The translations under genes were made by a program, and so were the position numbers. Shown here piece by piece: positions 37,301 through 47,778 of a stretch of DNA of 64,000 nucleotides. The notes beneath the pieces were generated by a model. That model was not told where the DNA came from and did not search any database. It worked only from the letters and a program-made list of their open reading frames with translations. The stretch lies in the NCBI RefSeq assembly GCF_018390555.1, contig NZ_JAHBGB010000044.1, forward strand, positions 275,424-339,423, read 5' to 3'. Position 1 is the stretch's first letter, and each line of letters starts with the position of its first letter. Source of the stretch: Ancylobacter oerskovii (GTDB lineage Bacteria > Pseudomonadota > Alphaproteobacteria > Rhizobiales > Xanthobacteraceae).

Positions 37301-37670
37301 GGCGGGTGAGGAGGGACGAGATCGGGAAGCCAGGAAGACCCCTCACCCCACCCCTCTCCCCCACGGGGAGAGGGAGTAGGGCGCGCCGGGTGGAGGCGCG
37401 CGGCTCGCCGATGAGAGGCCGCAGTTACATGGCGCGCCCATCGTCGGACGAGGAGTGTCTTTCAATCCGTCATGGCCGGGCTCGTCCCGGCCATCCACGT
37501 CTTCCCGGTGCCGTCGCGCCCAGCCGGAGCGTGGATCCCCCGGATCAAGCCCGGGGATGACGGGATGCCGGTGCACAGGAGGCCGTCGACGACGAGATGG
37601 CCGATGCCGTCGCCGGCCTCACGCTGCCGCGCTCGTTCCCGCCTTGCCGTCTCGATCGCCTCCCACACGC
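37301..37670. repeat. Tandem duplication, unit 1 (about 370 bp)
   Basis: This unit and the one at 37671-38040 are nearly identical head-to-tail copies, both beginning GGCGGGTGAG. Positions match at an offset of 370, then 371 after a one-base difference near 37661. Each unit carries family A hairpins, a family C palindrome pair (37468-37563) and, at its right end, sequence from the 3' end of the molybdenum hydroxylase gene. Confidence 0.9.
37601..37669 (-). pseudogene. Duplicated 3'-end fragment of the coxL-like gene
   Basis: About 65 bases match the last codons of the hydroxylase large subunit (R-V-W-E-A-I-E frame) but a one-base deletion removes the original end of the reading frame. It arose with the 370-bp tandem duplication and cannot make a protein. 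Confidence 0.75.
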
Positions 37671-38040
37671 GGCGGGTGAGGGGGAGGGCGATTGGGAAGC
37701 CAGGAAGACCCCTCACCCCACCCCTCTCCCCCACGGGGAGAGGGAGTAGGGCGCGCCGGGTGGAGGCGCGCGGCTCGCCGATGAGAGGCCGCAGTTACAT
37801 GGCGCGCCCTCCATCGGACGAGGAGTGTCTTTCAATCCGTCATGGCCGGGCTCGTCCCGGCCATCCACGTCTTCCCGGTGCCGTCGCGCCCAGCCGGGGC
37901 GTGGATCCCCCGGATCAAGCCCGGGGATGACGGGATGCCGGTGCACAGGAGGCCGTCGACGACGAGATGGCCGATGCCGTCGCCGGCCTCACGCCGCCGC
38001 GCTCGTTCCCGCCTTGGCGGCTTCGATCGCCTCCCACACC
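37671..38040. repeat. Tandem duplication, unit 2 (about 370 bp)
   Basis: Second copy, directly abutting unit 1. Its last 50 or so bases are the genuine 3' end of the coxL-like gene (stop at 37989-37991), so this is the parental copy and unit 1 the duplicate. Confidence 0.9.
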
Positions 38041-40298
38041 CGGAACGGGGTGAGCGGCATGTCGAGTTCGGTAATGCCGAACGGCGCGAGCGCGTCGATG
38101 ACCGCATTGACGAAGGCCGGCGGCGCGCCGATCGCGCCGGCCTCGCCGGCGCCCTTGATGCCGAGCGGGTTCGTCGTGCAGGGCACGTTCTGCGTCGAAA
38201 CCTCGAAGAAGGGCAGGTCCTCCGCGCGCGGCAGGGCATAATCCATGAACGACCCCGACAGCAGCTGGCCGCTGTCGGGGTCGTAGACCACATGTTCCAG
38301 CATCGCCTGGCCGATGCCCTGCGCGATGCCGCCATGCACCTGTCCGGCCAGTACCAGCGGGTTGAGCGTGCGGCCGAAATCGTCGACCACCGTGTAGCGC
38401 TCGACCTTGATCGCGCCGGTTTCGGGATCGACAGCCACCTCGCAAATATGCGCCCCGTTAGGGAAGGTGCCGATCATCTGCTCGAAATCGCCGACGCCGG
38501 TGAGGCCGCCCGCCTTCGCGGCCACCTCCAGGAGGCCGACATGCCGGTTGCTGCCGGGCACATGGAAGGCGCCGTCCTCGAAGGCGATTTCGTCCGGGAC
38601 GGCATCGAGCAGCTTCGCCGCCTCCGCCCGGGCCTTGCCGATGAGATCGCCATTGGCGAGCCGCAGCGCGCCGCCGCCATGCACCATGGAGCGCGACGCC
38701 ACCGTGCCGCCGGCCGAGGGCAGCGGCTGGTCGGTATCGCCGGTCTTCACGGTGATGCGCTCGACATCGATACCCAGTGCTTCGGCGGTCATCTGCACAT
38801 AGGTGGTCTCGTGGCCCTGGCCGGTGGACTGGGTGCCGACATGCACCGTCACCGCCCCCCCGGCGGAGATTTCCACCACCGCGCCTTCCTTGCCCGGCAC
38901 GCCGGTGCGCTCGATGTAGTAACCGAGGCCGATGCCGCGCATCAGCCCGTCCGCCTGCGCCCGGCGGGCGGGGAAGCCGGCCCAGTCGGCGGCCTCCATC
39001 CCCGCACGCATCGCCGCGGCGAAGTCGCCGGAATCATAGGTGACGTCGGCTCCGGTCCTGTGCGGCATGTCCTCGGGGGCGATCATGTTGAGCGCGCGAA
39101 GCGCCTCCGGCGCCAGCCCCAGTTCCCGGGCCGCCTTGTCGACGATGCGCTCGATGAGATAGGCGGCTTCCGGTCGGCCGGCGCCGCGATAGGCGTCCAT
39201 CGGCGCGGTGTTGGTGAAGGCGACGCGCACATCGGTGGCGACGATGGGAATGCGGTAGACGCCCGGCGCCATGGGCGGGCCGGACAGCGTCGGGCAATAG
39301 ACGCCGAAGGCCGAGAGCGCACCGCCGCAGGGCACCATGGTCTCCACCAGCAGCGCGGTGAAGCGATTGTCGGCGTCGAGGCCGAGCCGGGCGCGCGAGA
39401 GATTGTCGCGGCCCTGCGTGTCGGAGAGGAAGGCCTCGGTGCGGCTCGACTGCCAGCGCACGGGGCGGCCGAGCTTGCGGGCGGCATAGAGCACCAGCCC
39501 CTGCTCGGGATAGGGGATCGCCTTCATGCCGAAGCCGCCGCCGACATCCGGGGTGATGACGCGCAGCTTGGTCGCCGGCTCGCCGAACAATTGCTCGAAC
39601 AGCCAGCCGCGGATCATGTGGCTGCCCTGCGAACCCGTCACCAGCGTGAAGTCGCCGGTTTCGGCGTCATGAAGGCCGATGGCGTTGCGCGGCTCCATGG
39701 AGGCGACGACGATGCGGTTGTTCACCACCTCGATCTCGACGACGCGGTGCGAGGCGGCGAGCGCCGCTTCCGTCGCCGTCACATCGCCATGGGCCCAATG
39801 CAGCGCGAGATTCCCCGGCGCCTCCGGGTGCAATTGCGGCGCGCCCTCGGCGAAGGCGGCGACGGGATCGACGACCGCCGGCAGGTCCTCGATGTCCAGC
39901 ACCACCGCCTCGGCGGCTTCCTGTGCCTGCAGCGCGGTTTCGGCGACCACGAAGGCGACGGGCTGGCCGAGATAGGTCACCTTCTCCCGCGCCAGCGGGT
40001 GATAGGGGGGGGTGGGCATGCGGCCGCCCTCGACATGGTCGAGCACGATGACGGCCGGCAGGGTGCCGATGCCGTCGGCCGCGAGATCGGCGCCGGTATA
40101 GATGGCGAGCACGCCGGGCATCTCCCGCGCTGCCTCGGCGTCGACACCGTTCAGGAGGCCATGGGCGACCGGGGAACGCACCACGAAGCCATGGGTCTCG
40201 CCGTCATGATGGATGTCGTCGGTGTAGCGGCCGGTGCCGGTGATGAAGCGCTGATCCTCGACGCGCCGGAACGGCTGGCCCACACCGAATTTCATCAC
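37989..40298 (-). CDS. Molybdenum hydroxylase large subunit (xanthine/CO dehydrogenase family, form II)
   Basis: 769 residues. N-terminal FGVGQPFRRVEDQRFITGTGRYTDD is typical of CoxL-like subunits. The Mo-site loop is AYRGAGR (Tyr370-Arg375 region), the form II signature; true CO dehydrogenases (form I) have AY-CSFR. DVGGGFGMKAIPYPEQ, STGQGHETTYVQMTAEALG (Gln-rich pterin contact) and the catalytic base in GAGEAG (Glu719) are present. It should hydroxylate an aldehyde or N-heterocycle with water as oxygen source. It has no adjacent medium or small subunit; candidates lie at 42828-44830 and 62040-63354. Divergent from another large subunit with a shared regulatory region. Confidence 0.9.
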   Translation of the reverse strand: MMKFGVGQPFRRVEDQRFITGTGRYTDDIHHDGETHGFVVRSPVAHGLLNGVDAEAAREMPGVLAIYTGADLAADGIGTLPAVIVLDHVEGGRMPTPPYHPLAREKVTYLGQPVAFVVAETALQAQEAAEAVVLDIEDLPAVVDPVAAFAEGAPQLHPEAPGNLALHWAHGDVTATEAALAASHRVVEIEVVNNRIVVASMEPRNAIGLHDAETGDFTLVTGSQGSHMIRGWLFEQLFGEPATKLRVITPDVGGGFGMKAIPYPEQGLVLYAARKLGRPVRWQSSRTEAFLSDTQGRDNLSRARLGLDADNRFTALLVETMVPCGGALSAFGVYCPTLSGPPMAPGVYRIPIVATDVRVAFTNTAPMDAYRGAGRPEAAYLIERIVDKAARELGLAPEALRALNMIAPEDMPHRTGADVTYDSGDFAAAMRAGMEAADWAGFPARRAQADGLMRGIGLGYYIERTGVPGKEGAVVEISAGGAVTVHVGTQSTGQGHETTYVQMTAEALGIDVERITVKTGDTDQPLPSAGGTVASRSMVHGGGALRLANGDLIGKARAEAAKLLDAVPDEIAFEDGAFHVPGSNRHVGLLEVAAKAGGLTGVGDFEQMIGTFPNGAHICEVAVDPETGAIKVERYTVVDDFGRTLNPLVLAGQVHGGIAQGIGQAMLEHVVYDPDSGQLLSGSFMDYALPRAEDLPFFEVSTQNVPCTTNPLGIKGAGEAGAIGAPPAFVNAVIDALAPFGITELDMPLTPFRVWEAIEAAKAGTSAAA

Positions 40299-40425
40299 AC
40301 GCTCCCCTTCGAACCCGTTGGCCCAGCTTAGAACCGCTCTGCGCTCTTGCCAATGATACTGTTTGTGTAAAGATCAGCACATATAGTTTGATAAGCTCGA
40401 TAATCGAATAGGATAGTGCCTTGTG
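40299..40425. promoter_or_regulatory. Divergent promoter region between two hydroxylase large subunits
   Basis: AT-rich relative to the genes. TGATACT (40354-40360) and AAGATCA (40370-40376) form a dyad with a 9-base spacer; these half-sites recur at 45782 and 56263. A second palindrome TCGATAATCGA lies at 40397-40407. TTGATA at 40388 and GATAGT at 40412 could be -35/-10 boxes for the plus-strand operon. Confidence 0.55.
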
Positions 40426-42831
40426 ATGGGTACTGCCGCCAGGGGATCGTCGGTCGTGATCATGCAGGAAACGAGCCACGAGTCGCGCAAAGGCCGGGGC
40501 GTCGGCGCCTCCATCCGCCGCAAGGAGGATGCGCGGCTGCTGGCCGGGCGCGGGCGTTTCATCGGCGACATGCGTTTCCCCGGCCAGCTCGAAGCCGCCT
40601 TCCTGCGTTCGCCCTTCGCCCATGCCCGCATCCGGGCCATCCACATCCCCGCGCATCTGAAGGGCCGGGCCTTCACCCATGCCGACATGGTCGGCGTGAA
40701 GGACATCCTCGCCCGAACCGGCCTGCCGGGCTTCCGCGTCTCCGCCCAGCCGCCGCTGGCCAGCGGCAAGGTGCGCTTCGCCGGCGAACCGGTGGTGATG
40801 GTGCTGGCCGACACCCGCGCCGAGGCGGAGGACCTGATCGAAGAGATCGGCGTCGACTATGAGGAACTGCCGGCCAATCACGACATGCTGCGCGCGGTGG
40901 AGCCCGATGCGGCACTGGTGCATGACGAGTGGCCGGACAATGTGTTCCTCGTCTCGCAGACCGACAGGCATTTCGATGCAGGAACGCTCGCGGGCGCGCC
41001 GATCAAGGTGACGCGCAAGGTGCGCACCAGCCGGCAATGCATGTCGCCGCTGGAGGGCAAGGGCTGCATCGCCGTCTATGAGCGGCATGTCGAGCAGCTG
41101 GCGCTGTGGACCTCGACGCAGATGCCCCACATCGTGCGCTCCGGCCTCGCCGAATGCCTCGGCCTCGACACTCGGCAGATCCGGGTGGTGGCGCCGGATG
41201 TCGGCGGCGGCTTCGGCTGGAAGGGGCTGCTGCAACCGGAGGAGGTGTGCTGCGCCTGGGCGGCCTTGAGGCTCGACCGGCCGGTGAAATGGCTGGAGGA
41301 TCGCCGCGAGCACCTGATCGCCGCCGCCAATTGCCGCGAGCATCATTATGTGATGACCGCCTATGCGGACACGGACGGCACGCTGCTCGGGCTCGACGCG
41401 GTGGCGCATGTCGATGCCGGCGCCTATTCGGTCTATCCGTTCTCCGCCTGCCTCGAAGGCGCGCAGGTGGTGTCGAACCTGCCGGGACCTTATAATTTGC
41501 CGGCTTATCGATGCCGCACCACGTCGGTGTGCTCCAACAAGCCGCCCATCGTGCCCTATCGCGGCGTCGCCCGTACCGGCGTGTGCACGGCGATGGAGCT
41601 GATGATCGACGCGGTCGCCCGCGAAGCCGGGCTCGACCCCTGTGACGTGCGGATGCGCAACCTCGTCCGCCCCGAGCAGATGCCGTTCACCTCGATCACC
41701 GGCAAGGATTTCGACATGGGCGACTATCCCGAGAGCCTGCGCCGGGCGCGGGAGATGATCGGCCATGAGGCGGTGCGGGCGCGCCAGCAGGCGGGCGAGG
41801 CGGATGGTCGTCTCGTCGGCCTCGGCTACGCCACCTATTGCGAGCAGGGCGCGCACGGCACCTCAGTCTATCACGGCTGGGGCATCCCGATGGTGCCGGG
41901 CATCGAGAGCTGCGGCGCCCGCCTGACCCCGGACGGCACGCTGGAAGTGCGCATCGGCGCCCAGAGCCACGGCCAGTCCATGGAGACCACCATGGCGCAG
42001 GTCGCCTGCGAAGTGCTGGGCATCGACCCCGCGCAGGTGAACGTCGTGCATGGCGATACGGCGATGACGCCCTATTCCACCGGTACCTGGGGCTCGCGTT
42101 CGGCGGTGATGTCGGGCGGCGCGGTCGCCAGCGCCTGCGAGCGGCTCGGCGAGCGCATCAAGCGTATCGGCGCGCATCTGCTGCAGGCGCCCGAGGAGGC
42201 CGTGGCGATCCGCGACGCTGAGGTGGTGGGGCCGGCCGGCTCCGTCAGTTTCGCCGAGGTGGCGAAGACCTGGTACCTCGCGCCGCAGAATCTGCCGGCC
42301 GATATCCACCCGGACGGCCTCGATCTCGTCGCCGGCTACAGGCCGACGGTGGACACCGGCACCTTCTCCTATGCCAGCCATGCCGCGGTGGTGGCGGTGG
42401 AGCCGGAGACCGGCGAGGTGGAGATCCTCGATTACGTCATCGTCGAGGATGGCGGCGTGCTGCTCAACCCGATGGTGGTGGACGGCCAGATCTATGGCGG
42501 CACCGCGCAGGGCATCGGCACCGCGCTTTACGAGGAGATGACCTATGACGAGCACGGCCAGCCCCTGGCCTCGACGCTCGCCGACTATCTGCTGCCCGGC
42601 GCCGGCGAGATGCCGGCCGTGCGCATCGACCATATCCAGACGCCCTCGCCCAACACCCGCTTCGGCCAGAAGGGCATCGGCGAGGGCGGCGCCATCGCCC
42701 CGCCGGCGGCGCTGGGCAACGCCATCAACGACGCGCTGAAGGGGCTGGGTGTCGAGCTCTCCATGTCGCCGATGACGCCGCGCCGGGTGCGGGCGGCGGT
42801 GGCCGCCGCGCGCGAAGGGGCGGTTTCGTGA
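40426..42831 (+). CDS. Molybdenum hydroxylase large subunit
   Basis: 801 residues from the ATG at 40426; the GTG at 40423 and an ATG at 40462 are also possible because no strong ribosome site decides. GASIRRKEDARLLAGRGRFIGD opens the aldehyde oxidase/xanthine dehydrogenase fold. DVGGGFGWKGLLQPEE, the loop VPYRGVARTGVCTAMELM (form II-like, P-Y-R-G-V-A-R), GAQSHGQSMETTMAQVACEVLG and GQKGIGEGGAIAP (catalytic Glu) are present. It belongs to the group that oxidises N-heterocycles or aldehydes. Followed by medium and small subunits with 4-bp overlaps, giving a complete L-M-S enzyme. Confidence 0.92.
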   Translation: MGTAARGSSVVIMQETSHESRKGRGVGASIRRKEDARLLAGRGRFIGDMRFPGQLEAAFLRSPFAHARIRAIHIPAHLKGRAFTHADMVGVKDILARTGLPGFRVSAQPPLASGKVRFAGEPVVMVLADTRAEAEDLIEEIGVDYEELPANHDMLRAVEPDAALVHDEWPDNVFLVSQTDRHFDAGTLAGAPIKVTRKVRTSRQCMSPLEGKGCIAVYERHVEQLALWTSTQMPHIVRSGLAECLGLDTRQIRVVAPDVGGGFGWKGLLQPEEVCCAWAALRLDRPVKWLEDRREHLIAAANCREHHYVMTAYADTDGTLLGLDAVAHVDAGAYSVYPFSACLEGAQVVSNLPGPYNLPAYRCRTTSVCSNKPPIVPYRGVARTGVCTAMELMIDAVAREAGLDPCDVRMRNLVRPEQMPFTSITGKDFDMGDYPESLRRAREMIGHEAVRARQQAGEADGRLVGLGYATYCEQGAHGTSVYHGWGIPMVPGIESCGARLTPDGTLEVRIGAQSHGQSMETTMAQVACEVLGIDPAQVNVVHGDTAMTPYSTGTWGSRSAVMSGGAVASACERLGERIKRIGAHLLQAPEEAVAIRDAEVVGPAGSVSFAEVAKTWYLAPQNLPADIHPDGLDLVAGYRPTVDTGTFSYASHAAVVAVEPETGEVEILDYVIVEDGGVLLNPMVVDGQIYGGTAQGIGTALYEEMTYDEHGQPLASTLADYLLPGAGEMPAVRIDHIQTPSPNTRFGQKGIGEGGAIAPPAALGNAINDALKGLGVELSMSPMTPRRVRAAVAAAREGAVS

Positions 42832-43642
42832 AGGCCGCGCGTTTCGATTATCGGCGTCCGGCCACGGTCGCCGAGGCGGTGGCGGCGCTGGTCGAAGATG
42901 GGGCCGCCAAGCCGGTGGCCGGCGGCCAGAGCCTGGGGCCGATGCTGAACCTGCGTCTCGCCCGGCCCTCGACGCTGGTCGACGTCGCGAAGATCCCCGG
43001 GCTGCGCCGCGTCGAGGAGCGCGCCGACGGCGTGCTCTACGGCGCCGCCATCACCCATGCCGAATTCGAGGACGGCGTGGTGCCGGATCCGACGCCGGGC
43101 TTCCTCGCCCGCATCGCCCACGGCATCGCCTATCGCGCGGTCCGCAATCGCGGCACGGTCGGCGGCAGCCTCGTCCACGCCGATCCCGCCGCCGACTGGC
43201 CGACCACGCTGACCGCACTCGGCGCCCGCGTGGCGCTGGCCGGCCCGTCCGGCACCCGCGAGCTGGCGCTGGAGGATTTCCTGCTCGGCGCCTTCTCCAC
43301 CGCGCTGGAGGATGGCGAGATCGTCACCGGTGTCTTCGTGCCGCGCTGCTCGGCGGGGGCGCGTTTCGGCTACCGCAAGTCCTGCCGCAAGGTCGGCGAG
43401 TTCGCCGAGGCGATGTGCGCGGTGCTGGCGGACGACGTTCGCGGCGTGCACCGCCTCGTCATCGGCGCCACCGAGGGGCGGCACATTGTCGTCACCGAGG
43501 CGAAGGGCGTCCTCGCCGATCCGCGCCTTCTCGATGAACGTCTCGCGAGCGCCGGCCTTGCCGCCGATCCGTCGACGCTGCGCCTGCATCGGAAGGTCAT
43601 CTCCCAGGCTATTGAAGCGCTGAATTCCGAAAGCCTGCCCGC

Positions 43643-43646
<4 letters not shown>
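42828..43646 (+). CDS. Molybdenum hydroxylase FAD-binding (medium) subunit
   Basis: 272 residues starting at GTG that overlaps the large-subunit stop. FDYRRPATVAEAVAALVEDGAAKPVAGGQSLGPMLNLRLARP contains the AGGQSL FAD-pyrophosphate motif; RAVRNRGTVGGSLVHADPAADWP is the second FAD motif (TVGGSLAHADP type). The C-terminal CO dehydrogenase flavoprotein domain follows. It passes electrons from the small subunit to an acceptor. Overlaps the next gene by 4 bp. Confidence 0.93.
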
Positions 43647-44830
<1,184 letters not shown>

Positions 44831-44873
44831 GCGGAACAAGCGGTCAGCCGACCGAGGCAGCCGCTTCCGACGT

Positions 44874-44908
44874 CGTCATGCCCGGGCTTGGTCCGGGCAT
44901 CCACGCCT
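44874..44908. repeat. Repeat family C copy
   Basis: GTCATGCCCGGGCTTGGTCC followed by GGGCATCCACG forms a hairpin between the hydroxylase operon and the convergent GntR gene. It may serve as the terminator for both, as no other terminator is visible. Confidence 0.65.
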
Positions 44909-44975
44909 TGGTCCGGGTGCGCCAGGTGGAACTGGGCCTCGAAGGATGCTTGCCTGGGCGCGCCAGCCCCGCGCT

Positions 44976-45728
44976 TCACCGCAGCAGGTCGACGTCCAGC
45001 TGCACGCAATCGCCGCGATAGATGATGTCGGCGACATAGATCACCGTATCGGCGTCGTCGGTGACGACGAGATGCGCCTCCACCGTCGGGAAGCCGATGC
45101 CGATGGCGAGCAGATTGGCGACGCGCGGCTCGACCGTGCCGACGATGAAGGATTGGCGGGCCTTCGCCACCTTCAGGCCATCCAGCGTGGCGATGACGCT
45201 GACGGTCGGCTCGCGGTCGAAGCGGGCGGGCGCCATCCGGTAGACGGCGTCGTCGAAATGCACCCGCGCGAAGGAATAGGGCTGGCCGCGCCGCGACTGC
45301 ACGCTCTCCAGATAGCGATAATGCGCGGCCGGCGTGCCGTCCTCGGGGCGGATCTGCGGCGGTGCCGCGGGGGTGGCTCCCGGCACGAAGCGCGGCACGT
45401 TTGCCCCGATGATGCCGGCGATGGAGTGCCATTTCAGGTCGAGCGTCAGCCAGCGCTTCTCTTCCACCGCGCCGGAGACGAAGGTGCCCTTGCCCTGGAT
45501 GCGGCGCACCAGTCCCTCGCCCTGCAGCACCTCCACCGCCTGGCGGACGGTGACGCGGGCCACCTGGAACTCGGCCTCCAGCTCCTGCAACGTCGAGATC
45601 TTCTCGTTCGGTCCCCAGACGCCGTCCTCGATGCGGCGGCGGATGACGCCGGCGATCTGCAGATAGCGGGGCACCGGGCTGCGGCGGTAGTCGGGATTGG
45701 CCAGCGCGGCCGTGTTGTCCTTCAGCAT
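44976..45728 (-). CDS. GntR-family regulator with UTRA ligand-binding domain
   Basis: 250 residues from the ATG at 45728; a TTG at 45761 would add 11 residues. N-terminal winged helix: RYLQIAGVIRRRIEDGVWGPNEKI, LQELEAEFQVARVTVRQAVEVLQGEGLVRRIQGKGTFVSG. The C-terminal 160 residues fit a UTRA domain (effector binding; HutC subfamily). It lies between a molybdenum hydroxylase operon and pxpBC. The dyad at 45782-45801 in its own promoter is shared with two other promoters of the region, which suggests that it controls itself and this catabolic set. Confidence 0.9.
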   Translation of the reverse strand: MLKDNTAALANPDYRRSPVPRYLQIAGVIRRRIEDGVWGPNEKISTLQELEAEFQVARVTVRQAVEVLQGEGLVRRIQGKGTFVSGAVEEKRWLTLDLKWHSIAGIIGANVPRFVPGATPAAPPQIRPEDGTPAAHYRYLESVQSRRGQPYSFARVHFDDAVYRMAPARFDREPTVSVIATLDGLKVAKARQSFIVGTVEPRVANLLAIGIGFPTVEAHLVVTDDADTVIYVADIIYRGDCVQLDVDLLR

Positions 45729-45781
45729 CGGCTCGTGTCGTACCCATCGCGGCCGCTTCAACCAGCGGCAGAATCAACGAA

Positions 45782-45801
45782 TGATCTTATCTTCAGTATC
45801 A
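45782..45801. promoter_or_regulatory. Putative GntR operator at its own promoter
   Basis: TGATCTT-6-AGTATCA, i.e. TGATACT-GAAGAT-AAGATCA on the minus strand. It is 54 bases upstream of the gntR ATG. Same half-sites as at 40354 and 56263. Confidence 0.6.
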
Positions 45802-45824
45802 CATAAACTTATGCGCCCGCCTCG

Positions 45825-46862
45825 CTAGTCGAGATCGCACGCCGAGACCGCCCCGGAGATGAGATTGGCCGAATAGAGCGCCGCAAGGTCGATCTCGGCC
45901 GCCGCCCGCACCGGCGTCATCGACGCGATGAGGCCGAGGATCTCGCGTTCCAGCGCCCGGCGGGCAGCTTCCGCCTCGGCGATGCCCACGGCCTGGAAGC
46001 GGATCTCCGCGCCCGGCAGCAGCCGGCCGGCATGCGGCAGGTCGGCGGAGATCACGGTGGCGATCTTGGCGTAGCCGCCGACCGTCTGGTGGTCCGCCAG
46101 CAGCACGATGGGAAGCCCCGACCCCGGCACCTGGATGGCGCCGGTGGTGATGCCGTCGGAGGTGATGTCGGCGGAGGTGCGGAAAGCGAGCGGCGCACCT
46201 TCGAGGCGGATGCCCATGCGGTCCGCCTCGCGCGAGACGCGATAGGCGCTGCCGAGGAACGTCGCGAGGCCGGCCTCGGTGAAGGCGTCGTCCTGCGGAC
46301 CCAATACCACCCGTAGCGCGCCGTCGAAGCCGAGCGCGGGCGGATGCGGCAGTTCGAGGCAGGGGCTCCCCAGTGTGCCGGCGCCGATCGGCAGCCGGTC
46401 GCCCGCCTTCAGCGCCCGGCCGTCCAGCCCGCCGAAGCCGCCCTTGAGGTCGGTCGCGCGGGAGTTGAGAACCGCGGGGACCTCCACGCCGCCCGTCACC
46501 GCCAGCACCGCCGTGCCGCTGCCGCGCAGCGGGCCGATGCGCACGCCGGCGCCGGCCGGCACGTCGATGGCGCGCCAGGCGGGATAGCTGCGCGTCTCGT
46601 CCCCGCGGGTGACGTCGATGGCGGCCTCGGCACCGGCGAGCGCGATCCGCACCGGAGCCTCCTCGACGGTGAAGGCGGGGCCGATCAGGCGGCATTCGAG
46701 CGCGGCGGCGCCGGGATCGTTGCCGACCAGCGCATTGGCGAGGCGCAGCGCGACCGGATCGAGCGCGCCGCACACCGGCACGCCATAGGCCTGTGCGCCG
46801 GTGCGGCCGAGATCCTGCACCGTGGTCTGCGGGCCGGGCTGGGTGACGAGGAGGGCGCTCAT
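45825..46862 (-). CDS. pxpC: 5-oxoprolinase subunit C (biotin-dependent carboxyltransferase/KipA family)
   Basis: 345 residues. The family pattern is complete: LLVTQPGPQTTVQDLGRTGAQAYGVPVCGALDPVALRLANALVGN at the N-terminus, ECRLIGPAF, then VLGPQDDAFTEAG and ADITSDGITTGAIQVPGSGLPIVLLADHQTVGGYAKIATVI. With PxpA and PxpB it catalyses ATP-dependent opening of 5-oxoproline to glutamate. Its ATG overlaps the pxpB stop. Members of the family also open other lactams or act as allophanate/urea-amide hydrolases, so the substrate here may differ. Confidence 0.9.
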   Translation of the reverse strand: MSALLVTQPGPQTTVQDLGRTGAQAYGVPVCGALDPVALRLANALVGNDPGAAALECRLIGPAFTVEEAPVRIALAGAEAAIDVTRGDETRSYPAWRAIDVPAGAGVRIGPLRGSGTAVLAVTGGVEVPAVLNSRATDLKGGFGGLDGRALKAGDRLPIGAGTLGSPCLELPHPPALGFDGALRVVLGPQDDAFTEAGLATFLGSAYRVSREADRMGIRLEGAPLAFRTSADITSDGITTGAIQVPGSGLPIVLLADHQTVGGYAKIATVISADLPHAGRLLPGAEIRFQAVGIAEAEAARRALEREILGLIASMTPVRAAAEIDLAALYSANLISGAVSACDLD

Positions 46863-47617
46863 CGGCCGGCCTCCTGCTCGGGTGCATAGTCGCCACGCGC
46901 GACCGCGGCGCGGATGGCGGCGTGCTCCCCGGCGTCGACAGGCCGGAAGCGCACGCCGTCGCCCGGCGCGAACAGCGTCGGCGGTGTCCAGCCGGCGTCG
47001 AAGAGGCGCAGCGGCGTGTTGCCGATCAGCCGCCAGCCGCCCGGCGATTCCACCGGATAGATGCCGCTCATGCGCTGGGCGATGGCGACCGAGCCCGGCG
47101 GCACCCGCACGCGCGGCGTGGCGAGGCGCGGCAGCTCCAGCTCCGGCGGCAGCACGCCGAGATAGGCGAAGCCGGGCAGGAAGCCCTGCACATAGACGCG
47201 GAACAGCGTACCGGCATGGCGGGAGACCACCTCCTCCGGCGACAGGCCGGTGGCGCTGGCCACCTCCTCGAGGTCGGGACCGGCCTCGCCGCCATAGAGG
47301 GCGGGGATCACCCATACCCGCTCCGGTGCGCTCACCACCGCCTCGCCGAGGTCGATCTCGCCCATGGCCTCCCGGAGAGCGGCGGCGCTGGTGGCAAGCG
47401 GGTCGTAATGCACCAGCAGCGAGCGGAAGCTCGGCACCGTCTCCACCACCCCCGCCATCGCCGCCTCGCGGATCAGCGCGGCGGCGCGATGCACCCGCGC
47501 ATTCAGCACCGGATCGATGCCGGTGCCGAACTCGATGGCGAAGGCGGTGTCGCCGACGCAGAGAAAGCGGGCGAGGCGGTCGAGACGGTTCCCGTCCGGC
47601 GAAAAGGTCGCCACCAT
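46859..47617 (-). CDS. pxpB: 5-oxoprolinase subunit B (KipI family)
   Basis: 252 residues of the KipI/PxpB family. Diagnostic segments are VHRAAALIREAAMAGVVETVPSFRSLLVHYDPL, FRVYVQGFLPGFAYLGVLPPELELPRL (GF-PGFAYLG) and VPPGSVAIAQRMSGIYPVESPGGWRLIGNTPL. It forms the cyclophilin-like pair with PxpC. It is divergent from pxpA, with 161 bases of regulatory DNA between. Confidence 0.92.
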   Translation of the reverse strand: MVATFSPDGNRLDRLARFLCVGDTAFAIEFGTGIDPVLNARVHRAAALIREAAMAGVVETVPSFRSLLVHYDPLATSAAALREAMGEIDLGEAVVSAPERVWVIPALYGGEAGPDLEEVASATGLSPEEVVSRHAGTLFRVYVQGFLPGFAYLGVLPPELELPRLATPRVRVPPGSVAIAQRMSGIYPVESPGGWRLIGNTPLRLFDAGWTPPTLFAPGDGVRFRPVDAGEHAAIRAAVARGDYAPEQEAGR

Positions 47618-47778
47618 GGCACTCCGATGCTGGGCGTGTCAGGAAGGATATTGCTGTGCGTCAATCATCCTAATGTTAGGATGTTTCAGCTTGAAAGGCA
47701 TGATAATTTAATGCCTTAATAAGTCAGCTGTCGAGGGGTGAGGCTTTCCCTTCGGGTTCATCGATTCAGGAGGCGTCT
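47618..47778. promoter_or_regulatory. Divergent pxpB-pxpA promoter region with two inverted repeats
   Basis: 161 AT-rich bases. CATCCTAA and TTAGGATG (47666-47683, 2-base spacer) form one dyad. AAGGCAT and ATGCCTT (47695-47717, 9-base spacer) form a second. Neither matches the GntR half-sites. A TTG start for pxpA follows AGGAGG at 47768-47773. Two different regulators may bind here. Confidence 0.6.

Noticed and set aside
37301-38040. A CRISPR-like or satellite array
   Set aside because: Only two long units, with no short spacers or cas genes; a simple tandem duplication explains it.
37989-40298. True CO dehydrogenase (form I CoxL)
   Set aside because: The active-site loop is AYRGAGR, not AY-CSFR, so CO oxidation is not supported.
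37842-40331. 829-residue plus frame across the coxL-like gene
   Set aside because: Antisense to a gene with clear molybdenum hydroxylase motifs.
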